Shown one piece after another: positions 62,664 to 64,000 of a stretch of DNA of 64,000 bases. Position numbers and translations under genes: made by a program. Source of the DNA: Pseudoalteromonas piscicida (GTDB lineage Bacteria > Pseudomonadota > Gammaproteobacteria > Enterobacterales > Alteromonadaceae). The stretch is from NCBI RefSeq assembly GCF_000238315.3, contig NZ_CP011924.1, positions 722,501 through 786,500 of the forward strand, in the 5' to 3' direction. The notes beneath the pieces are model-generated. The model saw nothing but the letters and a program-made list of their open reading frames with translations. It searched no databases and was not told the DNA's origin. Position 1 is the stretch's first letter. Every line of letters starts with the position of its first letter.

Positions 62664-63631
62664 TTGACGTACAAGTTAATGGTGGTGGCGGTGCATTTTT
62701 TAACGCCAAGCAATCGACGGCATGCTTGGCGACTATGGTTAAAGCACATGGCCAATTTGGTTCAACGGGATTAATGCCAACCCTTATCACTGACAAAATT
62801 GAAGTAATGCAACAAGCGGCAGATGCAACAGCAGAAGCGATTGCTACTAATCAGCCCGGAGTGCTTGGGATCCATTTTGAGGGCCCACACTTATCTCATC
62901 CTAAAAAGGGTACGCATAGCGAAAAGTTCATCAGGCCAATCTCAGAGCAAGAGTTTGCGGTATACGCGCGTCAAGATTTAGGCATCAAAATGGTGACTTT
63001 AGCACCTGAAACTGTGCCGCTTAGCGATATAGAGCGCTTGATTTCATTGGGTGTTAAAGTGTGTATCGGTCATTCAAACGCGGACTATGACACCGCCAGC
63101 GCCGCACTAAACGTTGGCGTGGATGGCTTTACGCACCTATTTAATGCAATGTCTGCGTTTACTTCCCGTGAGCCGGGCGTTGTCGGCGCGGCGCTTTGGA
63201 ATGACAATAGTTGGTGTGGTTTGATTGTTGATGGCCACCACGTTCATCCATTGTCGGCGCAGCTTGCGATTCGTACTAAGCAGCGCGGCAAAATGATGCT
63301 AGTGACGGATGCCATGCCTCCGGTTGGGACTGATGATACGGAGTTTGACTTTTTTGATGGCAGAAAAGTTATTCGTACCGGTGATCGGTTAAATTCAACG
63401 ACTGGTGAGCTTGCTGGCAGTGTATTGGATATGGCAAGTGCGGTGCGGAACACCGTTAATACGCTTAACGTGAGTCTAGCGGAGAGTTTACGCATGGCTT
63501 CTTTGTACCCTGCGCAATATCTTGGCCTGTCTCAAAAGGGGCATCTAAGATCGGGGGCTGATGCTGATTTCGTGGTGCTCGATAGCGATTTGATTGTGAA
63601 GCAAACCTATATTGGTGGTCAGTTGTTATAA
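62618..63631 (+). pseudogene. nagA duplicate lacking its 5' end
   Basis: From 62664 on it equals nagA from codon 53 (VQVNGGGG) to the stop. The first 52 or so codons, the native start and the nagK coupling are missing. The open frame can only begin at a TTG in MITE-2 (62618) with no ribosome site, adding about 16 foreign residues. The metal-binding core is present, but the lost N-terminal strands belong to the barrel-flanking sandwich, so a working enzyme is unlikely. The nagA terminator lies in between, so transcription is doubtful. Confidence 0.88.
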
Positions 63632-63789
63632 CTGATTTGCAATTGAATAGTGGACGGAAACGGCCGCTTAAGTTTCCCTGATAAAACCCCGCAGCAGTAC
63701 CGCGGGGCTTTGTTTTTTAAGCTTAGTTAGGGCCTGTTGACCTTTGCTGTTTGATTTTTGTTCTTCTGAGTGTGTTTTGGTCGCGACGC
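62664..63789. repeat. Tandem duplication B, unit 2 (1126 bp)
   Basis: Direct repeat of 61538-62663; the original continuation (TCGACTTGCCG, rest of MITE-2) follows. Confidence 0.93.
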
Positions 63790-63994
63790 TCGACTTGCCG
63801 CCTAGTAATCTAGGCAAAAGTTGAGCAACAATGAACAAAGCGCACTCAGGTGAACCCGAAGGGCTGCGCTTGATTGGCATTTCTACTGTGTTATCGCCTG
63901 ACTTACATAGAATAACTATGCTACGCAGGCTCTGCCTAGTATAAATGGCAATCAAACTGCTGCAAAAACAAACTTGAAAGGTCAACAGGTCCTA
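63728..63994. mobile_element. MITE-2, complete copy (about 267 bp)
   Basis: The inverted termini are TAGGGCCTGTTGACCTTT on the left and AAAGGTCAACAGGTCCTA on the right, 17 of 18 matching. The interior includes several short palindromic stretches and no credible gene. The size and ends suggest a non-autonomous element mobilised in trans; no transposase is in this window. Confidence 0.75.
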
Positions 63995-64000
63995 GTATTT

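Overview
The window looks like a chromosomal segment of a marine gammaproteobacterium of the order Alteromonadales, most likely Pseudoalteromonas or a close relative. This rests on the conserved housekeeping blocks (dapB-carA-carB-greA, hda, pheS-pheT-ihfA, cmoA-cmoB), a Shewanella/Alteromonas-style BadF-type nagK with a perfect NagR-type operator, TonB-receptor-centred starch use, and short inverted-repeat elements of a kind seen in that genus. The assignment is inference from gene content; no search was run.

Layout. 1-2157: the 3' two thirds of a 23S rRNA gene, a 5S gene and the operon terminator. 2211-5000: a REP-like palindrome, a minus-strand TPR-LicD-like-cytidylyltransferase fusion and a divergent TPR protein. 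5122-9049: a Tsx-type porin and an NhaC-type antiporter lying between oppositely oriented copies of a ~162-bp element (MITE-1). The antiporter region is tandemly duplicated (period 1349 bp), leaving one intact and one 3'-truncated gene. 9263-15203: dapB, carAB and greA. 15324-20893: two unknown small genes, a secreted M9 collagenase, a periplasmic solute-binding protein and glyoxalase I. 21073-29624: a GAF-GGDEF protein, a DUF2066 protein, hda, pheST, ihfA and a CSS-motif EAL protein.

29652-49882 is one large carbohydrate block. Maltodextrins are predicted to enter through the TonB receptor. They would be cut by a lipoprotein GH13 amylase, a GH15 glucoamylase and a cytoplasmic GH13 alpha-glucosidase, and imported by an MFS maltose-type carrier. 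A flavin-dependent halogenase-family gene of unknown role sits among them. Glucose then goes through glucokinase and the Entner-Doudoroff enzymes Edd and Eda to GAPDH. Two LacI-family regulators are encoded here. Two distinct palindromes recur: an ATACGTAT-centred one at the starch promoters, and TGACACCGGTGTCA at the glk and edd promoters. Both the glk and edd leaders contain terminator-like hairpins.

50002-60228: adk, a small secreted protein, cmoAB, a DUF3334/CheX-like protein, a large hybrid histidine kinase divergent from a soluble receiver-kinase, and a 2-oxoglutarate/Fe(II) oxygenase. 60361-63994: NagR box, nagK and nagA, followed by a second tandem duplication (period 1126 bp) that leaves a 5'-truncated nagA and a second TIR element (MITE-2, ~267 bp). 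Both duplications have one breakpoint inside a TIR element, and both joints show only 1 bp of homology. The most notable signals are these paired duplications and the structured glk and edd leaders. No CRISPR array, prophage, toxin system or tRNA was recognised.
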